Made by a program: the position numbers and the translations under genes. Under the pieces are notes generated by a model. The model was not told the origin of the DNA and made no database searches. It was given only the letters and a program-made list of their open reading frames with translations. Below are positions 1-6,175 of a stretch of 27,384 nucleotides of DNA, one piece after another. Source of the stretch: VFKI01 sp964647825 (GTDB lineage Bacteria > Pseudomonadota > Gammaproteobacteria > DSM-16500); NCBI GenBank assembly GCA_964647825.1, contig CAZYJL010000013.1, forward strand, positions 1 through 27,384. The letters are read 5' to 3'. Within the stretch, counting starts at the first letter, position 1. Every line of letters begins with the position of its first letter.

Positions 1-45
1 ACCGCGGGATGACAAGATTTTTTATAGTTAGTTTTTTATCAAAAA

Positions 46-90
46 CCAAATTTAATATAGAAAAAATATCAAGTTATTTGAAGTGGCCCT
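46..90 (+). repeat. Left copy of a 45-bp dispersed/inverted repeat
   Basis: This stretch matches the reverse complement of 27340-27384 at 42 of 45 positions by my hand alignment (it begins CCAAATTTAA and ends GTGGCCCT). A degenerate third copy lies at 9312-9350. It is non-coding and AT-rich with a GC-rich inner end. It could be a small dispersed element or the terminal repeat of something larger. No transposase is near it. Confidence 0.7.
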
Positions 91-101
91 AGTCTTCCAT
101 G

Positions 102-144
102 CACTGGTTTTTACTCTTGCGGACATCCTGTCCGCTCGCCAGTG
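102..144. other. Two-tier hairpin in non-coding DNA
   Basis: Outer arms CACTGG (102-107) and CCAGTG (139-144) enclose a perfect inner stem, GCGGACA (119-125) and TGTCCGC (129-135), with a 3-nt loop. It lies 90 bases past the stop of the leftward SH3-like gene, so it could end that transcript, but no T-run follows the stem on either strand. It may instead belong to the adjacent dispersed repeat. Confidence 0.5.
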
Positions 145-234
145 ATTTAAAAGTTTACAGTATCAAAAAAAATGGCTGGTACTAAATGTTTTCTCGTAAA
201 ATGATTAAAAATATCCAATTGTCAACAGCCTCGA

Positions 235-792
235 TTATTTTGGTGTGGTCGTGGTTTTTGCAGGCATTGGAGATTTTTGTATGACCTCTTGTTGCACAGG
301 CACCATCATCACAGGCAAGACAAATGGATAATTCATCCACAATGTATCCATTGCAGACCATGATTGCATCATACGCTGCATTTCTTTCTGTATAGTCTGC
401 TGATTCAATTGCAACTGTTTAACCCATGCAGCAGATTCTTGCGCTGTCATTGGTTTTGGTGTGCCAAATTTAACCGACCAAACAGGTGCATTTTTTTCAT
501 CACTGGTAAACGTTTGACTAAAACTAAAGCCACCTGCATTGGCTATCGCAGATTCCATCTCCGTGGATTGAATCCATCCCGTATTTCCATTCAGTGGATC
601 CCCTACTTTTATCCATTTACCGTCTTTTTGTTTAAAAATTGGAACAATACCAGATTCTGTATTAATTTTTCCTATCACTTTTGCCTCTTTCGTTGGCTGA
701 TCATAGAGATCAATTGTTTTTGCAAGTATAGGAAATGAAATAGTCAATAAAAACATAGCGCACAGAATACGACCGATTGCATGTAATCGCAT
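235..792 (-). CDS. Secreted SH3-like (SH3b) domain protein
   Basis: A 185-residue protein with an N-terminal signal peptide (hydrophobic stretch at about residues 8-23, likely cleavage after ILA near residue 24). It is followed by a bacterial SH3-type fold at about residues 25-80, recognised by the pattern of an early DLYDQP turn, VIGKI, a GKWIKV strand and GWIQ. The rest is a polar region with a glutamine/methionine-rich helix (about 120-145) and a Pro/Thr-rich tail. I chose the ATG at 790-792 because AAGGAGAG lies just upstream at 797-804; an in-frame TTG six codons earlier would place the ribosome site inside the gene. SH3b domains of this kind usually bind peptidoglycan or other envelope partners. 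The protein is probably periplasmic, and its specific role is unknown. Confidence 0.75.
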   Translation of the reverse strand: MRLHAIGRILCAMFLLTISFPILAKTIDLYDQPTKEAKVIGKINTESGIVPIFKQKDGKWIKVGDPLNGNTGWIQSTEMESAIANAGGFSFSQTFTSDEKNAPVWSVKFGTPKPMTAQESAAWVKQLQLNQQTIQKEMQRMMQSWSAMDTLWMNYPFVLPVMMVPVQQEVIQKSPMPAKTTTTPK

Positions 793-1027
793 AACACTCT
801 CCTTTTTCAATACAACTATTTTTTTATGCTTCGCTATCTACAATCAAAGCAAACATTTCGAAAACAAAAAAAGTGGGTGCTAAATTTACAAGTCAAAAAA
901 ATAACTAATATAACGAATAGAAAAGCTGGTACAACGCTTTGCTTATGCTATCAAATTCATCCTTCCACTGATAAAGTGATAGTCTAGTAAAACATTCGGA
1001 ACGCTATACCAGCAAAACATAACTATT

Positions 1028-1465
1028 CTAATCTGCTGATTCTACTTTCACTTTTCTCGGCTGTGTTGAACTATGTTTTGGAATAATAATTTCCAACACA
1101 CCCTGTTTTGATTTTGCTTTAATGTGCTCACAATCCGCTGTATCAGGTAACGCAAAACGACGATAAAACTCACCTCTCACTCGTTCCACACGATGCCAAG
1201 CATCCGTCTCTTTTTCTCGTGTGATTTCACGCGTACCACGAATTGTTAGCACATTATTTTCCGTAGAAATTTCAATTTGATCACTGTCTACACCAGGCAA
1301 ATCCGCTGTTACAATAAATTGCTTCGCTTCTTCTCGAATATCGACAGCGGGCGCCCAACGACTATCTGTATTCGCCTCACCTGCTTTAAGACGCTTTGCA
1401 TTGGGCTCTAATAACGTATTTAATTCACTCAAAATATTCCATGGCTCATATTGTAAAAGATTCAT
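1028..1465 (-). CDS. Small heat-shock protein, Hsp20/alpha-crystallin family
   Basis: A 145-residue ATP-independent chaperone that holds unfolding proteins for refolding by DnaK/ClpB. A short N-terminal region beginning MNLLQYEPW is followed by an alpha-crystallin domain at about residues 38-130. The domain contains PAVDIREE, ADLPGVDSDQIEI and the conserved GVLEIIIPK strand. The C-terminal RKVKVE holds a V-x-V form of the I-x-I/V tail motif used in oligomer assembly. Length and layout are typical of class A bacterial Hsp20. The start is the ATG at 1463-1465, with a purine-rich GAGAGGG ribosome site before it. A good sigma-32 type promoter lies upstream at 1517-1544. The gene stands alone. Confidence 0.93.
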   Translation of the reverse strand: MNLLQYEPWNILSELNTLLEPNAKRLKAGEANTDSRWAPAVDIREEAKQFIVTADLPGVDSDQIEISTENNVLTIRGTREITREKETDAWHRVERVRGEFYRRFALPDTADCEHIKAKSKQGVLEIIIPKHSSTQPRKVKVESAD

Positions 1466-1516
1466 AATGTACCCTCTCTTGATGAAATAAATAATCTAAC
1501 AAGTCACTCTCTTTAC

Positions 1517-1544
1517 AGATAGGGATAGAATAAAAAAATTCAAG
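1517..1544 (-). promoter_or_regulatory. Sigma-32 (heat-shock) type promoter for hsp20
   Basis: Read on the minus strand, CTTGAAT (1538-1544) is followed after 13 bases by CCCTATCT (1517-1524). The E. coli RpoH consensus is CTTGAAA, a spacer of about 11-16, then CCCCATNT, so one base differs in each element. The start codon is about 50 bases downstream. Position, spacing and the chaperone gene it faces all agree. Confidence 0.7.
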
Positions 1545-1607
1545 AGAATTTTCGAGTCAACAAATCAACAAGGTATCTAACACGCTGAGTGATGCCCCCA
1601 AGCTTTT

Positions 1608-1683
1608 ATGATGATTTGTAAGGAAACGACCCGCGTTCCGCGTGGAACATTTTATAATATGAAAAAACACGTCAAATCATCAT
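1608..1683. repeat. 11-bp inverted repeat enclosing a parS-like site
   Basis: ATGATGATTTG (1608-1618) and CAAATCATCAT (1673-1683) are perfect inverse complements separated by 54 bases. The parS-like palindrome at 1635-1648 lies between them. This may be a structured partition or control site, but it may also be only a remnant of a mobile element. Confidence 0.45.
1635..1648. promoter_or_regulatory. parS-like palindrome (candidate ParB site)
   Basis: GTTCCGCGTGGAAC has perfect GTTCC/GGAAC half-sites around a GCGT centre. Known ParB sites of the chromosomal and chromid type have the form GTT-N8-AAC, for example the GTTTCACGTGAAAC core. The site lies about 400 bases beyond the end of the parA-parB operon and beside two iteron copies. 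The assignment rests on shape and context only, and I saw no second copy in the window. Confidence 0.45.
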
Positions 1684-1693
1684 GGTAGAGCTA

Positions 1694-1765
1694 TCCCATA
1701 AACGTCACATTCGCAGGTGAATCAATCGATCAGTGACCCAGATAGAGACTCCCATAAACGTCACA
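1694..1765 (-). repeat. Two distal iteron copies, inverted relative to the origin
   Basis: TCCCATAAACGTCACA occurs at 1694-1709 and 1750-1765. It is the exact reverse complement of the iteron TGTGACGTTTATGGGA found in the origin at 4484-4563. These copies lie about 2.7 kb from the main array, on the other side of the par operon. In iteron plasmids, extra Rep-binding copies away from the origin take part in copy control and incompatibility (for example incC of F). Confidence 0.85.
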
Positions 1766-1805
1766 TATCTCAACCTAGTAGACCGATTCATGCATTTTGT
1801 CTAAC

Positions 1806-1886
1806 TTGTCATCCTGCGGTTCATCTGCGGGATCTAAAGAAAGACTCATATGAACGAGATACCGCGCTGAAAGCGCAGTATGACAA
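1806..1886. repeat. Palindromic dispersed-type repeat
   Basis: Arms at 1806-1835 (starting TTGTCATCCTGCGG) and 1857-1886 (ending AGTATGACAA) are imperfect inverse complements of 30 bp each. They would fold into one long stem with a loop of about 21 bases. The GTCATCC, GGGATCT and AGATACCGCG words are those of intergenic palindromic elements that occur in many copies in some intracellular proteobacteria. The first 16 bases of the window (ACCGCGGGATGACAAG) look like the end of a related copy. Confidence 0.6.
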
Positions 1887-2052
1887 AATAAGTAAATCGA
1901 TCTATTAGATTAATCCCACGCAAGAAGCATGGGATAACAACAAAGAGAGAATCATAAACAACATAATGAATTGTTTTACAGAATAGTAATATTTACCATG
2001 ATCAGCTTAATTAAATCCAATTAAAAACTATATTAATCATATAGATAACTAA

Positions 2053-2412
2053 CTATTCGGTCACCGAAGTATTCTTCCGAATAAGTCGTTGCAAAATACC
2101 TGCTCTGACTAAATTACTTTTTACCCCTTCCATCGCTGGAAATTGCCTGCGAATATTGATTACTGCTTGATCCATTTCCCTAGCTAGCTTTTCTGACAAG
2201 CGGATACTAATAATATCGGACAACTCTTCCATTTCACCTGCAATATCAACTAACACAGGATAGTCTGGTAATTGCAGCAAACTTTCTACTGCCTCAATGA
2301 TCCAACGACTTTTACCACGCATCCCATAACCGTCACTAATGACTTGTTGCTGTAAATGTAAATGTAACTGCTTTTGTAATTTTACTGATGTCATAATGAT
2401 TTTATCTGACAT
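2053..2412 (-). CDS. Tandem ribbon-helix-helix protein of the par operon
   Basis: A 119-residue protein that appears to contain two ribbon-helix-helix (MetJ/Arc-type) units in one chain. Unit 1 (about residues 6-46) has a short strand IMTSVKL, then a helix and the KSRWIIEAVESLL helix. Unit 2 (about residues 67-111) repeats the pattern with DIISIRLSEKLAREM and KSNLVRAGILQRL. RHH proteins bind DNA as dimers, with the strand pair in the major groove, so a double unit could act as a built-in dimer. The ATG (2410-2412) lies 4 bases after the parB stop, with AGGAT before it, so the gene is the third member of the parA-parB operon. A role as operon repressor or partition accessory is inferred. I did not recognise a named family. 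Confidence 0.7.
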   Translation of the reverse strand: MSDKIIMTSVKLQKQLHLHLQQQVISDGYGMRGKSRWIIEAVESLLQLPDYPVLVDIAGEMEELSDIISIRLSEKLAREMDQAVINIRRQFPAMEGVKSNLVRAGILQRLIRKNTSVTE

Positions 2413-2416
2413 GTTT

Positions 2417-3439
2417 TTATCCTGTTATTTCATGTTCAAGCATATCAATCAATTGTCGAAAAGCTGTTGCGGCGTGATCATAGTGATTCCAGTCAACGTC
2501 AGCAAATAGTTTCACATATTTCTTATAACGTTCTTCTGCCAACACTGCATGCACAATGGTTTTTACTACCGGTGTATGTCGCGTCACACCCAAATTCACA
2601 CGAGAAGTAATTCGTCCACGTTTTGTCAAAGTACTTTGACTTTTATGCTTTGCTGTTTTTTCTATCCTCTTGTTCTCTGTAATCATTTTACGTAGTGTTT
2701 TCAAACTGCAGCCTTCCATACAGGCCAACAACAAATGATGACGTAAGCTGACAGATGCAACAGATGCAATGACCGCTGCTTTATCAAGGCTATTAATTCG
2801 ACCCTCGTAAATTGCCGCTTGAATATCCTCTGGCGCGTGTAGTACCGTCAAATAGTAACTCGTTTGTGATAAAGACAAACCAGTAATTTCTTTTAGAACG
2901 GTTGCAGATACGGTTTCACTATATCCTTGCTTTTCATATTCACGAATAATATCTCTAATATTCTCGATACGCTCAGCCAATGTTAAATCTTCACGTGCTG
3001 TGTTTTCTACCCACTGCATGAGTTTCAAATCAAATGGTTTGGGTTTTTCATTAAATACCCGCGCATCAATTTCTTCACGACCTGCAAGAATCGATGCAAG
3101 ACAACGACGCTCACCTGCCACCACACGATATAAATCTGAATGTTTATACACGACAACAGGGTTAATAATACCGCTGCTTTCAATCGTTACTGCTAATTCT
3201 TTTAATTTTTGTAATTCAATTTGCTTCTGAGCTAACTGCGAATCTGTCATGTCTAGACCATTCCGGATATCCGCTAAAGTGATAGCTAATTTACGCGGAT
3301 TATCAGGATCTAGTTCAATGCGTGAGAGCGGTAACATCACATTGCGAAATGTGCCTGCATTATTTTCGACAACGTGAATCGTTTCACTTAAACCACGTGA
3401 AATAGCTTCAGAGACACCAAAACGTTTTTTTCGACTCAT
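2417..3439 (-). CDS. parB: ParB-family DNA-binding partition protein
   Basis: A 340-residue ParB/Spo0J-type protein that binds parS and works with the ParA ATPase to segregate the replicon. After a basic N-terminus (MSRKKRFG), the ParB N-terminal domain shows DPDNPRK (about 45-50), VVAGERRCLA (106-115, the GERR nucleotide-binding box) and ENTAREDLTLAER (145-157). A helix-turn-helix region follows at about 175-200 (SATVLKEITGLSLSQTSYYL). The C-terminus (about 260-340) is basic and then helical, where ParB proteins dimerise. Its ATG overlaps the parA stop codon as ATGA (3436-3439), so translation is probably coupled. The length is normal for plasmid ParB. Confidence 0.92.
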   Translation of the reverse strand: MSRKKRFGVSEAISRGLSETIHVVENNAGTFRNVMLPLSRIELDPDNPRKLAITLADIRNGLDMTDSQLAQKQIELQKLKELAVTIESSGIINPVVVYKHSDLYRVVAGERRCLASILAGREEIDARVFNEKPKPFDLKLMQWVENTAREDLTLAERIENIRDIIREYEKQGYSETVSATVLKEITGLSLSQTSYYLTVLHAPEDIQAAIYEGRINSLDKAAVIASVASVSLRHHLLLACMEGCSLKTLRKMITENKRIEKTAKHKSQSTLTKRGRITSRVNLGVTRHTPVVKTIVHAVLAEERYKKYVKLFADVDWNHYDHAATAFRQLIDMLEHEITG

Positions 3440-4305
3440 GTTAATATCCTTTCGGCAATATAATCACAGACTTCCAATGCTTCTTGTTTAGCAACATGTT
3501 TATCATGAAAATCAAAAATGGAATGCGGTGTGGCATCTTCAGAATCAATTTCTGCAAAAACAATGCGCTGATTTAATCGAACAGGTAAAATATATTTACC
3601 AATTGCTGAATTTTCTTCCAAGCTTCGCAAAATATCACGATGCAATCGTGTTTGTTTGAACATATTGGGTAAAATACCCACAAGATGAAGTGGACGATGT
3701 TTATCACGTACCAAGGATTCTTGCATCCATAATTGCAACATACCGTAAATACCTTGGACAGGTTGTTCTTCCATGACTGATGGAATCACAATATGCGTCG
3801 CTGCACGAATCACGCTGACTGTCAAAGGGCCTTTGGAAGGCGCCGTATCAATCACAACTGTATCATAAGCAGCCATAACATCTGGTGAAGATAAAAAATT
3901 CAACAGTTGCTTGTGCACTTTATCAACAACATCAGATTTTCTGACAGCTTCAGCTGCAAGTAATTTTTCTGCATGGCCTGGCGCCACATCTAATTGCTCA
4001 ATGTACGTTGGATAGGGCACCACACCTTGACCATAAAAAATTTCTGCAATGCTACTTCGGCCATCCCAACCCATATCATCTGGATGAGTCGCATCGTAAT
4101 CTGGATGAATAGGTGGCATTAATCCTTCTGGTGCGGCAGGATCGATTTCCATTTTTAAATATTGATGTGAAAAATTACATTGCGGATCAAAATCAATCGC
4201 TAGCGTTGGGACTTTTTTCACTTTGGCAAAGTACTCTGCCATGGTTCGACTGCACGTTGTTTTTCCAACGCCTCCTTTGTTATTTAAAAATGCAATAATT
4301 TTCAT
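3436..4305 (-). CDS. parA: ParA-family partition ATPase
   Basis: A 289-residue ParA/Soj-type ATPase that drives segregation of the replicon together with ParB. It has a deviant Walker A box, KGGVGKTT (10-17), AIDFDPQ (35-41) and a Walker B region VVIDTAP (149-155). There is no N-terminal helix-turn-helix extension like that of P1 or F ParA, so regulation may be left to another protein. I chose the ATG at 4303-4305, where AAGGGATG precedes it; a longer frame to 4395 would add a hydrophobic peptide that reads through the operator-like palindrome and lacks a ribosome site. The gene runs divergently from rep, with the origin between them. Confidence 0.93.
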   Translation of the reverse strand: MKIIAFLNNKGGVGKTTCSRTMAEYFAKVKKVPTLAIDFDPQCNFSHQYLKMEIDPAAPEGLMPPIHPDYDATHPDDMGWDGRSSIAEIFYGQGVVPYPTYIEQLDVAPGHAEKLLAAEAVRKSDVVDKVHKQLLNFLSSPDVMAAYDTVVIDTAPSKGPLTVSVIRAATHIVIPSVMEEQPVQGIYGMLQLWMQESLVRDKHRPLHLVGILPNMFKQTRLHRDILRSLEENSAIGKYILPVRLNQRIVFAEIDSEDATPHSIFDFHDKHVAKQEALEVCDYIAERILT

Positions 4306-4320
4306 AGAACATCCCTTATA

Positions 4321-4341
4321 TTGTGTTACCACGTAGCACAA
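4321..4341. promoter_or_regulatory. 21-bp operator-like palindrome upstream of parA
   Basis: TTGTGTTACCACGTAGCACAA has symmetric half-sites TTGTGnTAC and GTAnCACAA, so 16 of 21 positions are symmetric. It lies 15 bases upstream of the parA start, just downstream of a TATATT-like -10 element on the minus strand. That position suits an autorepressor site for the par operon. ParB or the tandem RHH protein are the natural candidates to bind it. Confidence 0.6.
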
Positions 4342-4413
4342 TATATTATCCGGCTGATTGCTTAATAAACAGGGAAAAATAAAAAAAAACGACACTGTAG
4401 AGTTTGTTCTTTA

Positions 4414-4455
4414 TTTATCTTTTGTTTATCTTTTGTTTAAGAGGCTCTAACCACA
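4414..4455. promoter_or_regulatory. AT-rich direct repeats and DnaA-box-like site of the origin
   Basis: TTTATCTTTTG is repeated in tandem at 4414-4436, forming a T-rich stretch suited to strand opening. CTAACCACA at 4447-4455 matches the DnaA box TTATCCACA at 7 of 9 positions. Both sit directly beside the iteron array, as in classical iteron origins, where Rep and DnaA melt an AT-rich region. The DnaA box call is weaker than the iteron call. Confidence 0.5.
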
Positions 4456-4483
4456 TGAAATTAAAGGGATTTTTCGCTTGAAA

Positions 4484-4584
4484 TGTGACGTTTATGGGAA
4501 AAAATGTGACGTTTATGGGAAAGTTTGTGACGTCTATGGGATGGAGATGTGACGTTTATGGGAGTCATTGTGACGGATGTGGGA
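4484..4584 (+). repeat. Iteron array of the replication origin (5 copies)
   Basis: Five direct repeats of TGTGACGTTTATGGGA start at 4484, 4505, 4526, 4548 and 4569. The spacing is 21, 21, 22 and 21 bases, two helical turns, so Rep would bind the same face of the DNA. Copies 1, 2 and 4 are identical, copy 3 has one change (GTCTATG), and copy 5 is degenerate (GGATGTG). Copies 4 and 5 run into the beginning of rep, which suggests that Rep represses its own gene. Confidence 0.93.
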
Positions 4585-5973
4585 GAACAAAAAAAAGAAC
4601 AACAAGTCGAGCAAACGACGCATCGTGAGCTTAAAAAACATGCTGCGATTATTCACTGCACGAACAACTTAAGTTTATTACAACGTAAAATTAGCAATGC
4701 GTTGCTTTACCATGCTTATGACGAACTTATTTCTCGTGAAGAACATGAAATTTCTGTCAAAGAACTTTGCCAATTAATTGCTTATCAAGGGAATAATCAC
4801 GCAGTCATTCGTGATGCTTTGCGAGGCCTCTTAGCAACAGTCATCGAATGGAATGTCGTCAATGATGTGACAGGTGTGGAGGATTGGACGGCAAGTTCCA
4901 TTTTGGCTAGTGTCAGTTTACAAGGCCCGAAATGTTTTTATGCTTATTCACCGCGCATGAAACAACTACTGCATTCGCCAAGTATGTTTGGTCGTATCAA
5001 TTTGTTTATTCAATCACGTTTTCGTTCTGGATATGGATTAGCATTGTACGAAAATTGCATTCGCTATCGTGGGTTAGGCGTAACGAAATGGTTTGATATG
5101 ACTGTCTTTCGAAAATTAATGGGTGTGCCTGCTGACAAATATACTGTTTTTCGCGATTTTAAGCGCCGTGTGCTTGATAAATCCATTGAGGAGGTAAATA
5201 CCTATTCGGATTTAGTGATCGAGCCTGAGTACGCAAGAGAAGGCCGTTTAGTGAAACAGTTACGCTTCACATTAAAAGAACGTCCACGGCGTGTGCGTTT
5301 AGGTGTACAAAAAAATGAAATACCCTTATTAACTAACTCAGAAAAAGAACAGCTAACACCTTTGCAAACAATATTAACACAGCAATATGGTTTATCGATG
5401 TCACAAATGAAAGAAGTGTTTGCGCAGCATGATGAAGCATTTATTTGCGAGAAAATAACCGTGATAGAAAGTTCACGTAGTTTTCGTGAAGGCCGGGTAC
5501 AAAATCCTGCAGCTTTTTTTCTAAGCGCACTCAAAAATGATTGGCAAGTGAACACACCTGCCATGATAGAGATGACGAGTCATCCACGACGGATAGAAGA
5601 ATTAGAAGCGTCTGCGAAGAAGATTCGTAAATTATGTTATGCGCAGCGTGAAGCGTTATTAGATAATTTAATTGCTTCGTTGGATGTTACTGAAAAACAG
5701 CGTTTAGAAACAGATTTTCGTGAGTATGCAGCAGATGCGATTCGTACGGTGCTTAAATTACAGCGTGCGAAATATACAACAGAAACAATTTTTTCTTCTC
5801 CACAGATTCGTGGGATGTTTCGTCAATTTTTTCTACAAATTCAACCCGCGCCAGTCCAAGCGTCAATTTCTTTAAAACAGATACTGTCAACGTTTCCCGC
5901 AGCGGATCGGGATGTTTTTACAAAGTTAGCATTACTTGCACCGGATCATGAATTATTAGCTGGATTGATATAG
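4570..5973 (+). CDS. Replication initiator protein, Rep_3 family
   Basis: The initiator of the iteron origin directly upstream, about 467 residues. The N-terminal two-thirds match the paired winged-helix layout of Rep_3/RepE/Pi-type initiators. Recognisable parts include NLSLLQRKISNALLYHAYDE, the GYGLALYENCIRYRG helix, FRKLMGVPADKYTVFRDFKR and VLDKSIEEVNTYSDL. The family is usually about 250-350 residues. The extra C-terminal part of about 200 residues is largely helical and I do not recognise it. The start is uncertain: GTG 4570 has GGGAG at a 5-base spacing, provided by iteron 4 itself. ATG 4558 (GGAG 11 bases upstream) and GTG 4549 are alternatives. It is divergent from parA and convergent with rlmI. 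Confidence 0.88.
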   Translation: MTDVGEQKKEQQVEQTTHRELKKHAAIIHCTNNLSLLQRKISNALLYHAYDELISREEHEISVKELCQLIAYQGNNHAVIRDALRGLLATVIEWNVVNDVTGVEDWTASSILASVSLQGPKCFYAYSPRMKQLLHSPSMFGRINLFIQSRFRSGYGLALYENCIRYRGLGVTKWFDMTVFRKLMGVPADKYTVFRDFKRRVLDKSIEEVNTYSDLVIEPEYAREGRLVKQLRFTLKERPRRVRLGVQKNEIPLLTNSEKEQLTPLQTILTQQYGLSMSQMKEVFAQHDEAFICEKITVIESSRSFREGRVQNPAAFFLSALKNDWQVNTPAMIEMTSHPRRIEELEASAKKIRKLCYAQREALLDNLIASLDVTEKQRLETDFREYAADAIRTVLKLQRAKYTTETIFSSPQIRGMFRQFFLQIQPAPVQASISLKQILSTFPAADRDVFTKLALLAPDHELLAGLI

Positions 5974-5984
5974 CAGTAACAGCG

Positions 5985-6154
5985 CAGTGGGGGTATTGTT
6001 TGACGACTTGACTGACCGCAACTGTCAAACAGCAAGCTGCATTTTACTGCAGAAAGGGCATGGCTTTGATCACTTGCAACATGATGGGCAACTGATATGC
6101 AGTCAAGTTGTCAAACAATACCCTCACTAAGGTGTTACAAAAACACCCCCACTG
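5985..6154. other. Highly structured intergenic element after rep
   Basis: Arms 5986-6014 and 6100-6128 are inverse complements over 29 bases with two mismatches, around an 85-base interior. Alternative pairings exist. CAGTGGGGGT (5985-5994) is also a perfect complement of 6145-6154. GTTTGAC (5998-6004) can pair with GTCAAAC at 6024-6030 or in the right arm at 6110-6116. Smaller hairpins are CTGCA/TGCAG (6037-6052) and GGTGTT/AACACC (6131-6147). It lies between the convergent genes rep and rlmI. It could be a bidirectional terminator, a miniature mobile element or a structured RNA. Confidence 0.6.
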
Positions 6155-6175
6155 ATCGATGATAATGTATTGTCA

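Larger units (their letters stand above)
1466..2052. other. Gene-free stretch between hsp20 and the par operon
   Basis: It holds, in order, the hsp20 heat-shock promoter, the parS-like palindrome within its inverted repeat, two iteron copies and the palindromic repeat. From about 1890 to 2052 the sequence is plain AT-rich DNA in which I see no feature. The only longer open frame (1717-1908) runs through the iterons and the palindromic repeat and is not credible as a gene. Confidence 0.7.

Noticed and set aside
364..738. Plus-strand open frame opposite the SH3-like gene
   Set aside because: Antisense shadow of a gene with a signal peptide, domain and ribosome site; the product has no recognisable features.
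1717..1908. Open frame of 63 codons
   Set aside because: It runs through an iteron and the palindromic repeat, has no ribosome site, and its protein is only the translation of repeat DNA.
4306..4395. N-terminal extension of ParA by 30 residues
   Set aside because: It would read through the operator-like palindrome, lacks a ribosome site, and family members start right at MKIIAF..KGGVGKTT.
4484..4584. Possible CRISPR array
   Set aside because: Repeat units of 16 bp with 5-6-bp gaps, upstream of rep, are iterons; no spacers of CRISPR length and no cas genes.
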